From contig JBEPUW010000001.1 in the NCBI GenBank assembly GCA_041691315.1, positions 145,964 through 209,963 on the forward strand: 64,000 nt of DNA. Reading direction: 5' to 3'. Shown piece after piece: positions 43,501 to 52,800 of the stretch; position 1 is the first letter of the stretch; every line of letters starts with the position of its first letter. Origin of the DNA: Poindextera sp041691315. Its GTDB lineage: Bacteria > Pseudomonadota > Alphaproteobacteria > Caulobacterales > Caulobacteraceae. The notes beneath the pieces are model-generated. The model saw only the letters and a program-made list of their open reading frames with translations, was not told where the DNA came from and searched no databases. The translations under genes and the position numbers were made by a program.

Positions 43501-43715
43501 GACAGCTGGCGTTCGAGCGGCGTGGCGATGTTGGAGGCCACGGTCTCGGGACTGGCGCCAGGCAGGTTGGCGTTGACCTGGATGGTCGGAAAGTCGACCT
43601 GCGGCAGGGCGGCCACCGGCAGGTTCAAATAGGCCACGATGCCGAAGACCAGGATGGCCGCGGCGATCAGGGAGGTCGCGACCGGCCTGCGGATGAACGG
43701 GCTGGACAGGCTCAC
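40557..43715 (-). CDS. RND-family multidrug efflux permease (MdtB/MdtC-like)
   Basis: 1052 residues. Inner-membrane H+-driven trimeric pump with 12 helices in two halves and large periplasmic loops. The N-terminus SSPFIRRPVATSLIAAAILV and loop YLNLPVAALPQVDFPTIQVN are typical. The TM4 proton-relay pair is in GFVVDDAIVMTEVIWRRIE. The second half has PSAGVGALLMLMAVG and LLIGIVKKNGIMIVD. Overall sequence style is closest to the MdtB/MdtC branch. Overlaps the adaptor gene by 4 bp. No outer-membrane channel gene lies in the window, so a shared TolC-like protein is presumed. Confidence 0.95.
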   Translation of the reverse strand: MSLSSPFIRRPVATSLIAAAILVFGIVAYLNLPVAALPQVDFPTIQVNANLPGASPETVASNIATPLERQLSLIPGVTQMTSVSSNGSTNITLQFELSRNIDAAAQDVQSAVNAASGQLPTNLPSAPNIRKVNPADSPVMILGLTSDTLPISTVSDYADNVFGQQISRIDGVGLVNVGGQQKPAVRIRIDPNRAAALGLQLDGIRAQIAASTVNAPKGLINGARKASAIYANDQIMDISVWNNLVVGYHHGAPIRVRDLGGAIQDVENNQLGAWVFPGKANLDKSMQSSRGILLIVFKQPGANVIQTVNRINAALPGLQADIPPGIQVHVLADRTQTIRASVKDVEITLLITVLLVVGVIFLFLRNVRATLIPSVVIPLSLLGTAAVMLVVGFSIDNLSLMAMSIAVGFVVDDAIVMTEVIWRRIEAGESPLAAALAGSSEVSFTILSISISLIAVFTPLMFMGGVVGRLMREFALTLSAAVVISLLLSLTLTPMLAGQFLRPPKPASGGLMRALEQGFIRIETGYARALDVVLRHMRVTLAVFLAVAALAVILYATVPTGFFPQQDTGFINGILVTSQDASFAKTSEKGQAVADVLKQDPDIAGVGMFVGGSSTNQGNLFISLSPKDSGRKATADQIIARLRPKLARLVGVQTFLQASQDINVGGRAGRAQYQYTLSDSDLNELNTWSPRLLAALQALPQLRDVSSDQQSQASAVQLTIDRDAAARFGISPSDIDTAIYNLIGQHQVAQYFTQLNSYHVIVEAPPGLQATPALFNSVQLLSPLTGKTVPLSLFVKIDPNATSSLTISHQGQFPAATLSFNLAPGVALGQATTAVEEARAKLGAPGTLTGSFQGTAQAFQQSLASEPILIAAALLAVYIILGILYESYIHPLTILSTLPSAGVGALLMLMAVGQNLNVIGIIAIILLIGIVKKNGIMIVDVALRLEREHGLPPEDAVAQASHQRLRPILMTTACALLGGLPMVFALGTGSEFRQPLGFAIVGGLLVSQVLTLFTTPVIYIYLDRVRRGREPRAHPDEPSPYARHLPADPAAT

Positions 43716-44854
43716 GCGGCGGGTTTCCCCGCCGCCGGCCGCGTCGCAACGGCCATGCCGGGCTTCAGCGACATCTGTCCGTCGGTGACCACGGATTCAC
43801 CCGGGTCGACCCCTGTCTGGATCACCGCCATGGAGTCCTGGGTCGTGCTCACCACGACCGGCCGCATGGCGACCTTGTCGCCCGCCCCCACGACATAGAC
43901 GAATGCGCCCCTGGGGCCCTGGTTCACCGCGGCCGCGGGAATGGTGGTCACGTGCGGCAAGGTCTGCAGGGTCAGTCTCACATTGACGAACTGTCCGGGC
44001 CACAGGGTGCGGGCGGCGTTGGGAAAGCGCGCCTTCAGCTCGACCGTGCCGGTCGACGGATCGACGTGGTTGTCGGCGATGCTGAGTTCGCCCAGACCGA
44101 GCGGCGCGCCGGTCTCCTGGCTCAGCGCCTGGGTGGCCAGGGGCCGGGTGAAGCCGTTGGAGACCTGCGACAGACGCTGGAAGTCGCCTTGCGGAACCGT
44201 GAACGTCACCGCCATCGGGTCGGTCTGGTTGACGCTGATGATGCCGGTGGTGATTGCGGTCGAGACGATGTTGCCGGCGTCGATCAGGCGCACGCCGACG
44301 CGTCCCGCGACCGGCGAGGCGATGCGGCAGTTGCGCACGTTCACCTGAGCCGCCGCGACCACTCCGCTATCGACCTGAACCGTACCCTCATCCTGTTTGA
44401 CCAGGGCGGCCTGGTCATCGACCTGCTGCCGCGCGATCGAATCCTGGGCGGCCAGCAGCTGAAAGCGGGTGAGATTGACGCGCGCGCCGGCCAGCAGCGC
44501 CTGGTCGCGCTTGAGGGCGCCCTGAGCCTGGGTCAGCACGGCGCGATAGGGGGCGGAGTCGATCTCGGCCAGCAGTTCGCCCGCCGCCACCGTCTTGCCT
44601 TCGGGGGCGACGAACAGTAGCCGGCCGTTGACCTGGGTATTAATAAGCACGCTCTGCCAGGCTTGCGCCGCGCCAAGGCCGGTGACCGTGACCGGTACGT
44701 CCTGAGCCACCGCCTTGGCCACGGTTACCGGCACGGGCGGCGGTTTATGCGGCGGCGGGGCCTTCGGATGTAGGAACACCCAGGCCAGAATGGCGATGAG
44801 TAAAACGCCCAAGGCGGCGATACCCCAGCGAAACCGCCGCTGCTGCGCTGCCAT
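43712..44854 (-). CDS. RND efflux periplasmic adaptor (MdtA-like membrane fusion protein)
   Basis: 380 residues. One N-terminal membrane anchor (WGIAALGVLLIAILAWVFL), then the barrel-sandwich (lipoyl-like) halves around LINTQVNGRLLFVAPEGKTV and IASPVAGRVGVRLIDAGNIV, an alpha-hairpin between them, and a beta-barrel near LTLQTLPHVTTIPAAAV. It links the permease to an outer-membrane channel. First gene of the adaptor-permease-glpK run. It is divergent from the alpha/beta hydrolase across 191 bp that include the palindrome TCGGTACCGA near 44984. Confidence 0.93.
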   Translation of the reverse strand: MAAQQRRFRWGIAALGVLLIAILAWVFLHPKAPPPHKPPPVPVTVAKAVAQDVPVTVTGLGAAQAWQSVLINTQVNGRLLFVAPEGKTVAAGELLAEIDSAPYRAVLTQAQGALKRDQALLAGARVNLTRFQLLAAQDSIARQQVDDQAALVKQDEGTVQVDSGVVAAAQVNVRNCRIASPVAGRVGVRLIDAGNIVSTAITTGIISVNQTDPMAVTFTVPQGDFQRLSQVSNGFTRPLATQALSQETGAPLGLGELSIADNHVDPSTGTVELKARFPNAARTLWPGQFVNVRLTLQTLPHVTTIPAAAVNQGPRGAFVYVVGAGDKVAMRPVVVSTTQDSMAVIQTGVDPGESVVTDGQMSLKPGMAVATRPAAGKPAA

Positions 44855-45045
44855 AAATCATTGCCTCGTCGTTGCGCGCACGGTGGCGACCGGGGAGGGG
44901 CCGTGAAGGCCTGGGTCGCCGCGGCTCCGGCCGCGGATCGACACTAGACGGGGCTTATAGGAGATCAATAGCGCACCCATGTGTCGGTACCGAAACGCCA
45001 CGCTCTATCCCGCCCGCCCGCGATCGGGCTAAAGCTCAGCCCATC

Positions 45046-45891
45046 ATGTCGGTTCCATCCAACGCAGCCGCTCCGCGCGCCACCCGCTGGCCGGACGGCT
45101 TCTTCACCGTCACCGACGGCGCCCGGCTGCACTATGTCGAAGCTGGTGAGGGCGCGCCGGTGATCCTGCTGCACGGCGCGCGCGGCTCGGCGATCGGCAA
45201 CTGGTTTTCCAACGGCATCGCGCCGAAGCTGGCGGAGACCAACCGTGTCTATGCACTCGACATGCGCGGCCACGGCCTCTCCGGCGGCGAGCGCCACGGC
45301 CACCTGCACATGGCCGCCGACGTCATCGCCTTCATGGATCAGAAGGGCATCGAGAAGGCCCATGTCGCCGGCTACTCCATGGGCGGCGGGATCATGCTGC
45401 AGATCCTGGCCAAGGCCCCGCACCGGTTCCTCACCGCCTGCTTCCAGGGTTCGGGCGTCTCGGAGACTGCCGAATGGCGCGACCGCGTGCCGCCGGACGC
45501 GTCTGGCCGCGACCCGGACGAGGAGCGCGCCAACGCCCTGGTCCGCGCCCGGCGCGCGGCCAAGGGCGAGGAGGTCGGCAATAATCTGGGCGAACGCATC
45601 GCCAGGGCCGCGCCCCGCGCCGTGGCCGCGGTGGAGGACATGGCCGGCCGCTTCCAGGCGCAACTGCTCGGCGTCGACCTGAAGGCCATCGACTTTCCAG
45701 TCATGGCCATCAACGGCGAATACGACCGCCCCAACGCCCGCACCCACAGGTTGGCTCGCGAGGTCCGCGACTTCACCAACCTGGTGTTGCCGGGAAAGGG
45801 GCACCTGACCGCGATGATGGCCGGCTTCATCCCGCCCGAATATGTCGAGGGCTACGCCGCCTTTGTGGTTAAGAACAACCCCAGGTCCTAG
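45046..45891 (+). CDS. Alpha/beta hydrolase
   Basis: 281 residues from the ATG at 45046; the reading to 44872 is unconserved promoter DNA. Alpha/beta-hydrolase fold with oxyanion region ILLHGARGS, nucleophile elbow GYSMGGG (Ser), acidic residue in INGEYDRPN and catalytic His in PGKGHL. No signal peptide. The substrate is unknown; esterase or C-C hydrolase activity is possible. It begins a plus-strand run with the zinc-ribbon, nitronate monooxygenase and crotonase genes, though gaps of 70-100 bp leave separate promoters possible. Confidence 0.9.
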   Translation: MSVPSNAAAPRATRWPDGFFTVTDGARLHYVEAGEGAPVILLHGARGSAIGNWFSNGIAPKLAETNRVYALDMRGHGLSGGERHGHLHMAADVIAFMDQKGIEKAHVAGYSMGGGIMLQILAKAPHRFLTACFQGSGVSETAEWRDRVPPDASGRDPDEERANALVRARRAAKGEEVGNNLGERIARAAPRAVAAVEDMAGRFQAQLLGVDLKAIDFPVMAINGEYDRPNARTHRLAREVRDFTNLVLPGKGHLTAMMAGFIPPEYVEGYAAFVVKNNPRS

Positions 45892-45985
45892 GGACCGCCC
45901 GCCGCCTTGGTTCCGCCACAAGCGCTGCCCAGCCTGCCCCAAGGGGAACGGCGGGATTCGCGTCGCCGAACCCCAAGGGGCGCGG

Positions 45986-46747
45986 ATGGGTGGACGGCGG
46001 ATACAGGCCTATACGGCCGCGGGACGGATGGACGGCGCCTGTCCCTATTGTCATCGCGACCTCCCCGAATGGCCGACCCGATCGCTGCCTTGCCCCTATT
46101 GCGGCCACGAGATCCTGGTCCGCACCCGGCCGCTGGACCGTGAGCGCGTCCTGGTCACCGAGGCGGAGGCGCAAGCCGTCGAGCTGCAATGGGAGCTGTC
46201 GCGCGAGCGCGGCGGCGCCTCGCCGCTCAGGCCGCTGCTGGACGAACACGAACTGGAGGCCGAACGCGTCTCGCTCTCGATCCGCTTCGGCCGCGAGCCG
46301 AAGCCTGACGACATTGCCGCCTCGCTGATTTCGCACCGCGCCTTCGAACACATGCGGCGGCTGGAACTGGGCAGCTATCGCGACTTCATGCTGGCCAAGG
46401 CGGCGCTCGCGGACCAGCAGGGCCGCGAGACCGATGCGCTGGCCGGCTATCTCGGCGTCTGCTTCCTCGACCTGAACGGCGCGCGCAATCCGCCGCCGCC
46501 CGGCCCGGATGGCACAGCCGTCCGCGTCGCCGGCGTGGTGACCGGGTTTGCGCCTGAGCAGGCCTTCCTGGCGCCGTCGGTGGTGGCGCGCTGCATGCAC
46601 CTGATCGCGCTCCTGGATCAGGACGAGGACGAGGTCCGCGCCGGCTTCACCAGCTATTGCGAGCGCCAGTACCAGAGCCTGCGCACGCCGCGCCGGCCGC
46701 ACGAGACCTGGCCATCGCTCGGCGACGCGGTCTTCGCCGACGGCTGA
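45986..46747 (+). CDS. Uncharacterised zinc-ribbon protein
   Basis: About 253 residues from the ATG at 45986, which has AAGGGG 5 nt upstream; an ATG at 46028 is the alternative and starts directly before the zinc ribbon. Two knuckles, C-P-Y-C-H and C-P-Y-C-G, separated by about 17 residues, form a probable rubredoxin-like zinc site. The rest is mostly helical with no recognised domain (QWELSRERGG, LGSYRDFMLAKAALADQQGR). Similar small-ribbon proteins are often annotated hypothetical. No functional assignment is made. Confidence 0.7.
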   Translation: MGGRRIQAYTAAGRMDGACPYCHRDLPEWPTRSLPCPYCGHEILVRTRPLDRERVLVTEAEAQAVELQWELSRERGGASPLRPLLDEHELEAERVSLSIRFGREPKPDDIAASLISHRAFEHMRRLELGSYRDFMLAKAALADQQGRETDALAGYLGVCFLDLNGARNPPPPGPDGTAVRVAGVVTGFAPEQAFLAPSVVARCMHLIALLDQDEDEVRAGFTSYCERQYQSLRTPRRPHETWPSLGDAVFADG

Positions 46748-46841
46748 GGGCCGTCGATCCGAATTGTGCTTTACGGCGTAAATTCGTCGGGCTATGCGAA
46801 AGCCATTCGCAACCGTTCATTTCCCAGCTCCGAGCGTTTCC

Positions 46842-47843
46842 ATGGCCCTGCCGCCCGTTCTTCGCGATCGCCTCCGCCTGCCGGTGATCGGCTCGCCGCT
46901 ATTCATCATCTCCGGGCCGGAGCTGGTCATTGCCCAGTGCAAGGCCGGGATCGTCGGCTCGTTTCCGGCCCTCAACGCCCGGCCGATCTCGCAGCTGGAC
47001 GAGTGGCTGGCCCAGATCACCGAGGAACTGGCGGACTGGGACCGCGCCCACCCGGAAGCGCCGTCCGCGCCTTTCGCGGTAAACCAGATCGTGCACAAGA
47101 CCAATAACCGCCTCGAGGAAGACGTCGAACTCTGCGCCAAGTACCGCGTGCCGGTTGTGATCACCTCGCTGGGCGCGCGCGAAGACGTCAATACCGCCGT
47201 GCACGGCTGGGGCGGTGTCATCCTGCACGACGTGATCAACCAGAACTTTGCCCACAAGGCCATCGAGAAGGGCGCCGATGGCCTGATCCCGGTGGCCGCG
47301 GGCGCTGGTGGCCATGCCGGTGGCCTGTCGCCGTTCGCCTTCGTCCAGGAGCTGCGCGCCTGGTTCGATGGGCCGATCGCGCTCTCCGGCGCCATCGCCA
47401 ATGGCGCTGCTGTGCTGGCCGTCCAGGCCATGGGCGCGGACCTGGCCTATGTCGGCTCGGCCTTCATCGCCACCCAGGAGGCGAGGGCCGCCCAGGGCTA
47501 CAAGCAGATGATCGTCGAGTGCGGCGGCGAGGACATCCTTTATTCGAACCTGTTTACCGGCGTGCACGGCAACTACCTGCGGCCGTCGGTCGAGCGGGCG
47601 GGCCTGGACCCGGAAAACCTGCCCCAGGCCGATCCGTCGAAGATGAACTTCGGCTCCGGCGGCAATCAGGAAGCCAAGGCCTGGCGCGACATCTGGGGCT
47701 GCGGCCAAGGCATCGGCGCGGTCACCCACGTGCCGACCGCCGGCGAGCTGGTGGCGCGATTGGCGTCCGAATACGAAGCGGCCAAGGCCGATCTCGCGCG
47801 AAAGACCGCTTTTACCAGCGGCCGGGCTTTCGCCCCGGCCTGA
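46842..47843 (+). CDS. Nitronate monooxygenase family flavoprotein
   Basis: 333 residues from the ATG at 46842; a Met at 46794 is in frame but precedes the usual family start (ALPPVLRDRLRLPVIGSPLF). TIM-barrel FMN enzyme with features PVAAGAGGHAGG (phosphate/FMN and catalytic His region), ALSGAIANGAAVLAVQAMGA and YVGSAFIATQEA. The family oxidises alkyl nitronates; many members act on unknown substrates or as quinone reductases. The segment INQNFAHKAIEKGADGLI is typical. The crotonase gene follows 69 bp downstream. Confidence 0.92.
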   Translation: MALPPVLRDRLRLPVIGSPLFIISGPELVIAQCKAGIVGSFPALNARPISQLDEWLAQITEELADWDRAHPEAPSAPFAVNQIVHKTNNRLEEDVELCAKYRVPVVITSLGAREDVNTAVHGWGGVILHDVINQNFAHKAIEKGADGLIPVAAGAGGHAGGLSPFAFVQELRAWFDGPIALSGAIANGAAVLAVQAMGADLAYVGSAFIATQEARAAQGYKQMIVECGGEDILYSNLFTGVHGNYLRPSVERAGLDPENLPQADPSKMNFGSGGNQEAKAWRDIWGCGQGIGAVTHVPTAGELVARLASEYEAAKADLARKTAFTSGRAFAPA

Positions 47844-47912
47844 GGGCTGCCCCCCCAATTTCCCCTGGCGTATCGTTGAGCCCGCGCGCAGCGTCGCGCC
47901 GGGAGAAGCGCC

Positions 47913-48770
47913 ATGGCCTTTGAGAGCCTGATCTACGAAACCGCCGATCGTGTGGCCACCATCACCCTGAACCGGCCGGAGCGCTTCAACGCCATCGAAC
48001 AGCGGATGCCGCGCGAGATCCGCGCCGCCGTCGAACAGGCCGACGCCGACCCGGACGTGCATGTGATCGTGGTCAAGGGCGCCGGGCCAGGCTTCTGCGG
48101 CGGCTACGACCTGAAGCGCTTCGCCGAGCGCTCCGATGGCGGCGGATCGTCCGGCAGCCAGGAGATGCCCTGGGACCCAACGCTCGACTTCGCCGGCATG
48201 TGGCGCAACACCCAGGACTTCATGTCGCTGTGGCGCTCGCGCAAACCGACCATCGCCCAGGTGCATGGCGCGGCGGTGGCCGGCGGCTCGGACATCGCGC
48301 TCTGTTGCGACTTCCTGATCATGGCCGAGACCGCGCGCATCGGCTATCCACCGTCGAGGGTCTGGGGCGTGCCGACCCCGGCCATGTGGGTCTATCGGCT
48401 GGGGCCGCAGGCGGCCAAGCGGCTGATGATGACCGGCGACCTGATCGATGGGCGCGAGGCCGCGGCCATGGGCCTGGCGCTGCGCGCCGTGCCGGAGGCC
48501 GAATTGGAGGCGGCGGTCGAGGCGCTGGTCACGCGCCTGCGCGGGGTGCCACGCAACCAGCTGATGATGACCAAGATGGTGGTCAATCAGGCCTATGAGA
48601 ACATGGGCCTGGCCACGACCCAGATGCTGGCCACCTTCTTCGACGGCGTCGCCAGGCACACGCCCGAAGGCATCTGGTTCCGCGAGCGCGCCGAGGAGGT
48701 CGGGTTCAAACAGGCCGTCGCCGAGCGCGATTCCGGCGACCCGATCGCGCCGCACACCTCGAAGCGCTAG
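47913..48770 (+). CDS. Enoyl-CoA hydratase/isomerase (crotonase) family protein
   Basis: 285 residues. GGGAGA lies 6-8 nt before the ATG. Crotonase fold: TLNRPERFNAIEQRMPREIR, the oxyanion loop GAGPGFCGGYDLKRFA, and HGAAVAGGSDIALCCDFLI. The position of one classical acidic catalytic residue is occupied within PPSRVWGVPTP rather than the E of true hydratases, so isomerase, dehalogenase or other crotonase chemistry is possible. Acts on an acyl-CoA in the cytosol. Converges with PrsW; stops overlap by 4 bp. Confidence 0.88.
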   Translation: MAFESLIYETADRVATITLNRPERFNAIEQRMPREIRAAVEQADADPDVHVIVVKGAGPGFCGGYDLKRFAERSDGGGSSGSQEMPWDPTLDFAGMWRNTQDFMSLWRSRKPTIAQVHGAAVAGGSDIALCCDFLIMAETARIGYPPSRVWGVPTPAMWVYRLGPQAAKRLMMTGDLIDGREAAAMGLALRAVPEAELEAAVEALVTRLRGVPRNQLMMTKMVVNQAYENMGLATTQMLATFFDGVARHTPEGIWFRERAEEVGFKQAVAERDSGDPIAPHTSKR

Positions 48771-49816
48771 GCCTTCTTCGGCGCGTGGGATTCCAACTCG
48801 TGCATCTCCCAAAGGTCGTTGCGGGAGAAATGCAGGTGTTGGCGCACGGCCATGACCGGGCTCATGCCCAGGCGCCGCTCGAGCGCGTGCAGCTGGTGGA
48901 AACGCTCGCGCACGTCGTCGCGGAAGGCGGTCGCCGCGTGCTCCTCCAGCGCCAGGAGGTTGGTCTCGGCGCGGACGACCAGGTCGGTGTGCAGGTGGAC
49001 ATAGTCGAACAGGTCGCGCTCGCCCTCCGGGCCAAGGCGCTCGCCGAGCGCCTTCAGCGCCCGGCCGTTGTTGGTATCGGCGAAGGCGCCTGAATCGATG
49101 TCCGCCAGCAGCTTGCCGTGCGCCTCGCGGTTCTCGGCCAGCCGGCGATGGGCGTAGCGCTCGCCAAGCGCGAAGATGGCGAACAGGCCCAGCGGCACCG
49201 CCAGCAGCACCACCGCCATGGCCTCGATCGGCGCGTTGGTGAAGTGGTTGAAGCTGGCATGCAGGGCGATGGCCGCGGCCAGGCCTGGCAGAAACAGCAA
49301 GAGGTTGAAGCGGAAACGGCCGGCGTCGAGGCGCTGGCGCGGCGTGTAGAGCACCTGGGAGAGGACGCAGAAGATGGCCGCCGCGCCGCCATGCATGATC
49401 GCGGTGCCGAAGCCGCGCACCAGCCAGACGCTCAGGGTCGCGTGGGCGAATTCGTGCAGATAGAAGATGTTTTCCGCCACCGAGAACCCCGCACCGACGG
49501 TGAAGCCGGCGATGGCCGCGTCGATCAGGTAGCCGATGCGGTTATAAGCGAAGAGCCCGATCAGCAGGACAGCCTTCAGGCTCTCCTCGACCACCGGCGC
49601 GACCCACTGCGAATAGCTGGTCTGGCGCAAGGGGAACTGGTCGAGCACGCTGCCGTTGGCGAAATAGCTGGCCGCCGCCAAAAGGCCGCCGCCGAGCAGC
49701 AGCAGGGCGATTTCGCGCAGGCCGATCAGCCGGAAGGCGTCGACGCGCTCGAACACCATCAGGCAGACGAGCACGGGCGCCAGCGCGATGACCGCTTTGA
49801 GCAACATGGGGTCCAT
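48767..49816 (-). CDS. prsW: PrsW-family intramembrane metalloprotease
   Basis: 349 residues with about eight hydrophobic segments in the first 230. PrsW/type II CAAX-protease-like motifs are in order: E-E in APVVEESLKAVL, GAGFSVAENIFYL, H-G in IMHGGAAAIF and H in IALHASFNHF. A cytoplasmic helical C-terminus follows. PrsW enzymes cleave membrane-spanning anti-sigma factors or remodel the envelope (RsiW in Bacillus). It starts 12 bp after the HExxH outer-membrane protein gene on the same strand, indicating one operon and a possible proteolytic relay (inference). Confidence 0.9.
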   Translation of the reverse strand: MDPMLLKAVIALAPVLVCLMVFERVDAFRLIGLREIALLLLGGGLLAAASYFANGSVLDQFPLRQTSYSQWVAPVVEESLKAVLLIGLFAYNRIGYLIDAAIAGFTVGAGFSVAENIFYLHEFAHATLSVWLVRGFGTAIMHGGAAAIFCVLSQVLYTPRQRLDAGRFRFNLLLFLPGLAAAIALHASFNHFTNAPIEAMAVVLLAVPLGLFAIFALGERYAHRRLAENREAHGKLLADIDSGAFADTNNGRALKALGERLGPEGERDLFDYVHLHTDLVVRAETNLLALEEHAATAFRDDVRERFHQLHALERRLGMSPVMAVRQHLHFSRNDLWEMHELESHAPKKA

Positions 49817-49828
49817 GGCAGCCCCCTT

Positions 49829-52800
49829 TTACAGAATCTTGAGCGAAACCATCAGCTCGGTGTGTCCGGGCTGGCCGCGCTCGAGCCCCTCCGCCGCGCC
49901 GAACGACAGGGTCATCGGCAGGCGGAGCGCGGCGGTGAAGTTCAGGTCGACCTGGCCGCCGAGCGATTCCAGCGTCCGCCCCGGCGCGCCGCCCGGCTGC
50001 TCGACCTGCAATACGCCCGCGAACAGGGCCGGACGCACCGAACTCAGGTACAGGCTCGGCCGGCCGATCTCGGCGAAGCGTAGTGGCGGCAGGTTGAACT
50101 CCACCAGGCCCTTGGCGAATCCGCGGGCGGTGATCGCGTCGATGGCGAAGCCGGGGAAGCTGTCCCAATCGCGATAGCGCTTCACCTCGCCGTCATCGAC
50201 ATAGTTGTTGCCGAACGCGCCCAGATAGAAGCTGCCGAGCGGGTTCGAGCTGGTCCCGCCGGCTATGCCCGCGGCGCCGTAGACCCAGACGGAGGCGTGG
50301 TTGGCGCCGATCGGAACGCCGGCCCCGAAACCGCCGCGCGCCTTGGGATAGTTGCCGCCGTCGGAGACGTCGTCGTCATAGGCCAGGTTCCAGAGCAGGC
50401 CGCGCTCATAGTCGACCGCGCCGAGGGATTTGGTGGTGTCGGTGTATGTCAGCGCCACCCGCACCGAGGTGATGTCGGTGTCTTGGCGTCCGGTCGAGAC
50501 GTTCTGCGCGCCCGGCAGGGTGTCCAGGCCGATATACCGCGCCACCTTGGCGGTGAAATCGAGTTCGCGCGGCAGATCGTAGATCAGCGGTTTGTGATAG
50601 TCGGCGATGAAGGCGTCGCCCTTGCGCGCCCGCTCCGTCGGCCCGAACAGGTCGTAGAAGCCGGCGTCGTTGTGCCAGTATTCGAAGTTCCAGGCGATGG
50701 TGTGGAAGTCGACGTCGGCGTGCCATTGCTCGCCGCGCGACAGGTTCCCGGTCGGCGAATAGCCACCGGTCAGCGTCAGCTGGTCGAACTGCATCGGGTC
50801 TTCGAAGATGAAGTGCCAGCCATAGACCACCTGGCCCTTGTAGCCCTCGATCACCGGGTATTCGGCCCCCAGCCGCATGGCGTGGAAGGGCGAGTACTTG
50901 TCCTGGGCTATGATCAGCGAATCCAGTGGCACCTTGGCCGGCGAGCCGACCGCCCAGGATTTCACCTCGGGATGCTGGTCGGCGACCTGGGTCCCCAGGA
51001 ACTTGATCGAGCCGACATCGTCCAGCGGCTTGGGTGTGAACTTCACCGGGGTGAAGCCCTGGCCGGTATATTCGAAGGCGACCATTGAGCCGTCGGCCTG
51101 AGGGATCGGGCGGAACAGGCCGGTGGAGGCGTTCGAGACCGCGTCGACCTTCTGGGTGGCCAGGTCCAGCCGGTAGATGTTGGAGGCGCCGGTGTAGTAG
51201 GAGCTGCCGTAGAGATATTTGCCATCCGGAGAGAAGACGAAGCTCTCCGGCTGCGAGGTGCCCAGCTTGAGCTCTGCGATCGATTGCGGCTCGCCCTCGC
51301 CCAGGTCGGCGATCCGGTAGACCTTCACCGACTGGTCGCCGTTGATCTCGCCGACCGAGACCGACAGCAGGGTCCCGTCCGGCGAGATGTCTGGGTCGAA
51401 GACGATGCGGCCGTAGGGAAAGGTGTGGACCTGGGTCCAGCCGGTATAGGGCGGGTCGACGCGCACCAGGGTGACCAGGCCGTTCAGGTGCCGCAGGCCC
51501 CAGATCGACTTGTCGCGCGGATTGACCACTAGGTCGCCGATACGGCCGTCGCGGATCAGCATCTTGGTCTGGCCGGTGGCCACATCGACCTGCATCAGGT
51601 CGCGGTAGGCGTAGTTGTCGGTGGTGTAGTAGGCCTTCTCCGAATCCGGGTCATAGGCCAGTGAGGTGACCTGGTAGAGCATGGCGCCCTTGATATCGAC
51701 CAGGTGGCGGATCTGGCCCGAGCCCAGCGACAAGACGCCGACATGGCCGATCACGCCAAGGGAACGAAAGGCGCCGACCATGTCGCCGGTCTTCGGATCG
51801 ATGAAGGCGCGCGAGACGGAGCCCAGGGCGCGCGGGCTCAGATGCTGCAAGGGGGTCAGGGGGTACTGGCTGACCGAGGCCAGGTTGGCCGCCTGGAAGC
51901 CGTGCTCCCAGGCGATCCACTGGTTCCAGACCTCGTCCAGCGACTGGCCGAACACCTTCTTGAACTGCACCGAGTAATAGGGCGCGCTGCCCTCGTCGCG
52001 GCGCAGCCACTGCACCAGCTTCTCCGGCGAGCGGGTCAGGGCCAGATAGCTCATGAACCGGGTGCCATAGAGGTACTCGTTGACTCCGACCTGGAAGTCG
52101 ACGGCCGTGCCCTCCGATTCCAGGCCGAGCGGCGAATAGAAGCGCGCCTTGTCGCGGACCATGGCGCGGAAGACCATCTCGTCATAGGCGCCCTGGGCGC
52201 GGCCATAGCCGCCGGCCATCCAGGTCTCCATGAAGACGGCGCTGCCTTCCAGATACCAGCGCGGCACGTTCACCCGCGGGGTGGCCAGATAGTTGTACAG
52301 GATCGATTCCGGATGGTCCTGCAGCGGCATCGGCTTGCCGCCGAAGAAGGTCCGCCAGCGCGCATCGGTGCTGTTCCAGACGTCCATGGTCGCCACGTGG
52401 GTGAGTTCGTGGTTCATCAGCGTGAAGAACCGCTCGCCGGCCGAGAAGGTCTCGAAGGTCTGGCTGAGCGGGGCGATGTCGACCAGGATGGCGTTGTTCG
52501 GCGATCCGCGCGCCGCGGCGTTGCCGTAGTCGGAGAAGTCCTTCAGCAGGACGGTGGTCTTGTCCCACGGCTTCCAGCCCCAGGTCTTCTGCTGGAAGGC
52601 CATGGAGTTCTCGAAGCTGCGCGCCACATAGGGCGTCAGATAGGTCTCCGACGGGTCGAAATAGAGCAGCCGCAGATCCTTGGTCTGCAGCGAATTCAGG
52701 TCGATCTCATCCAGGAAGCCGGGCGCCGCCGGCGGTTTGGGCGGGGTCGGCTGGGCGGCGTTCGACTCACCCGGGGACGGCGGCGCGGCTACCGGGCCAC

